In this document: positions 26,092 through 26,944 of the stretch, piece after piece
Numbering within the stretch: position 1 is the stretch's first letter
Layout: every line of letters begins with the position of its first letter
From: an uncultured beta proteobacterium
GTDB lineage: Bacteria; Pseudomonadota; Gammaproteobacteria; Burkholderiales; Burkholderiaceae_C
Direction: 5' to 3'
Assembly: GCA_903885415.1 (NCBI GenBank)
Contig: CAISIP010000368.1
Location: 1 to 26,944 of the forward strand
Length of the DNA stretch: 26,944 nt
Translations under genes and position numbers: made by a program
Notes under the pieces: generated by a model
What the model saw: only the letters and a program-made list of their open reading frames with translations
Database searches by the model: none
What the model was told of the DNA's origin: nothing

Positions 26092-26944
26092 CTACTCGGC
26101 AAAATGGCAGGCCACCTGGCGCCCGAGGAATTCGCGCAGCACCGGGCGCTCGGCGCGGCAGCGGTCACCGGCTTGCGGGCAGCGGGTCGAAAAAACGCAT
26201 CCTGCAGGCGGGTTCAGCGGTGACGGCAGTTCGCCCTTGAGCACCGTGCGCGGCACTGCCACATCGCTACCTACTAGACCCGGTGTAGAGGCCAGCAGCG
26301 CCTTGGTGTACGGGTGCAGCGGGCGGGAGAATATCGCGCCCTTGTCGCCCTGTTCGACGGTGTGGCCCAGGTACATCACCAGCACATCGTGCGCGATATG
26401 GCGCACCACACCCAAGTCGTGCGAGATGAACAGGTAGGCCAGTCCCAGTTCCTGCTGCAGGTCGGCTAGCAGGTTGAGGACCTGCGCCTGTATCGACACA
26501 TCGAGCGCCGACACCGGTTCGTCGGCGACCAGCAGGGCGGGTTTGAGGATCAGCGCGCGTGCGATCGCGATGCGCTGGCGTTGTCCGCCCGAGAACATGT
26601 GCGGATAGCGCCCGTAATGTTCCGGGCGCAGGCCAACCAGCGCGAGCATGCTGCGCGCGCGTTCCATGCGCGCCGCGGCGTCCAGGTCGGTGTTGATCTC
26701 CAGCGGCGCCTCCAGGATCGCGCCGACCTTCTTGCGTGGGTTCAACGACCCGTAGGGATTCTGGAAGACCAGTTGCACCGAGCGACGCAGCGCCTTGCGC
26801 TGCGGCTCCGAGGCGTTGCGCACATCGACGCCACCGAGTCGCAGGCTGCCGGCGGCCGGCGACTCGATCAGCGCGACCATGCGCGCGAGCGTCGACTTGC
26901 CGCAACCGGATTCGCCAACGACCGCCAGCGTGCGGCCCGTGCTG
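26092..26944 (-). CDS. dppF: Dipeptide/oligopeptide ABC transporter ATP-binding protein (DppF-like, N-terminus outside window)
   Basis: The gene runs off the right edge; 283 residues to the stop are visible. The first codons read TGRTLAVVGESGCGKSTLAR, which contains the Walker A motif, so only the start and the first strands are missing. Then come the Q-loop LVFQNPYGSLNPRKKVG, signature MFSGGQRQRIAIARAL, Walker B LLVADEPVSALDVS, and H-loop FISHDLGVVRHIA. The C-terminal tail STRCPQAGDRC is the cysteine-containing extension of OppF/DppF ATPases. Within the family DppF and OppF cannot be told apart from sequence alone; the adjacent DppA-type protein favours dipeptide. The remaining subunits must lie beyond the window. 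Confidence 0.9.
   Translation of the reverse strand, partial: STGRTLAVVGESGCGKSTLARMVALIESPAAGSLRLGGVDVRNASEPQRKALRRSVQLVFQNPYGSLNPRKKVGAILEAPLEINTDLDAAARMERARSMLALVGLRPEHYGRYPHMFSGGQRQRIAIARALILKPALLVADEPVSALDVSIQAQVLNLLADLQQELGLAYLFISHDLGVVRHIAHDVLVMYLGHTVEQGDKGAIFSRPLHPYTKALLASTPGLVGSDVAVPRTVLKGELPSPLNPPAGCVFSTRCPQAGDRCRAERPVLREFLGRQVACHFAE

Noticed and set aside
26015..26437. Plus-strand open frame of 140 codons near the right edge
   Set aside because: It is the shadow of the DppF-type gene, which has all ABC ATPase motifs in the minus frame.

Overview
This is GC-rich, densely coded chromosomal DNA. Gene order and protein sequences look like a betaproteobacterium of the order Burkholderiales, probably Comamonadaceae. 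The pointers are the thrC-moeA-moaD-moaE chain near clpB, an orphan Bug (TctC-type) receptor, stacked Liv-type ABC genes, and a PhoH protein with an Ala/Pro-rich leader ahead of its PIN domain. The lineage is inferred from family knowledge; no search was run.

Layout. (1) Positions 1-2012, minus strand: a truncated PIN-PhoH protein, a BCP-type peroxiredoxin with its own terminator, and a small Mth938/NDUFAF3-like protein. (2) Positions 2136-8315, plus strand: a housekeeping run of alaA, hom, thrC, moeA, moaD and moaE, with very short gaps or start/stop overlaps. It joins alanine and threonine synthesis to molybdopterin synthesis. (3) Positions 8356-17577: an accessory cassette. A stand-alone MetE-catalytic-domain methyltransferase (minus) diverges from a GntR/FCD regulator (plus) across an AT-rich spacer that holds a long palindrome and GTATAC-type sites. 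After the regulator come two tandem, closely related Liv-type binding proteins, two permeases, two ATPases and a Bug-type binding protein. (4) Positions 17595-20844: an unrecognised conserved-looking protein (minus) and clpB (plus), with a sigma-32-like promoter between them. (5) Positions 20901-24288: an Fsr-like MFS transporter, a ThDP-dependent acetolactate-synthase-like enzyme, and a 49-residue exported peptide with a perfect TTCG-loop terminator. (6) Positions 24363-26944, minus strand: a DppA-type peptide-binding protein preceded by a truncated DppF-type ATPase.

The most interesting part is region 3. It reads as a self-contained, regulator-controlled uptake and catabolism (or C1/sulfur transfer) island set between otherwise housekeeping genes. 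Its substrate cannot be read from the sequence. I found no rRNA, tRNA, CRISPR array, insertion sequence or integrase. No stretch longer than about 260 bases lacks a gene. Nothing in the window proves a wholly new system; the leads are given as findings.
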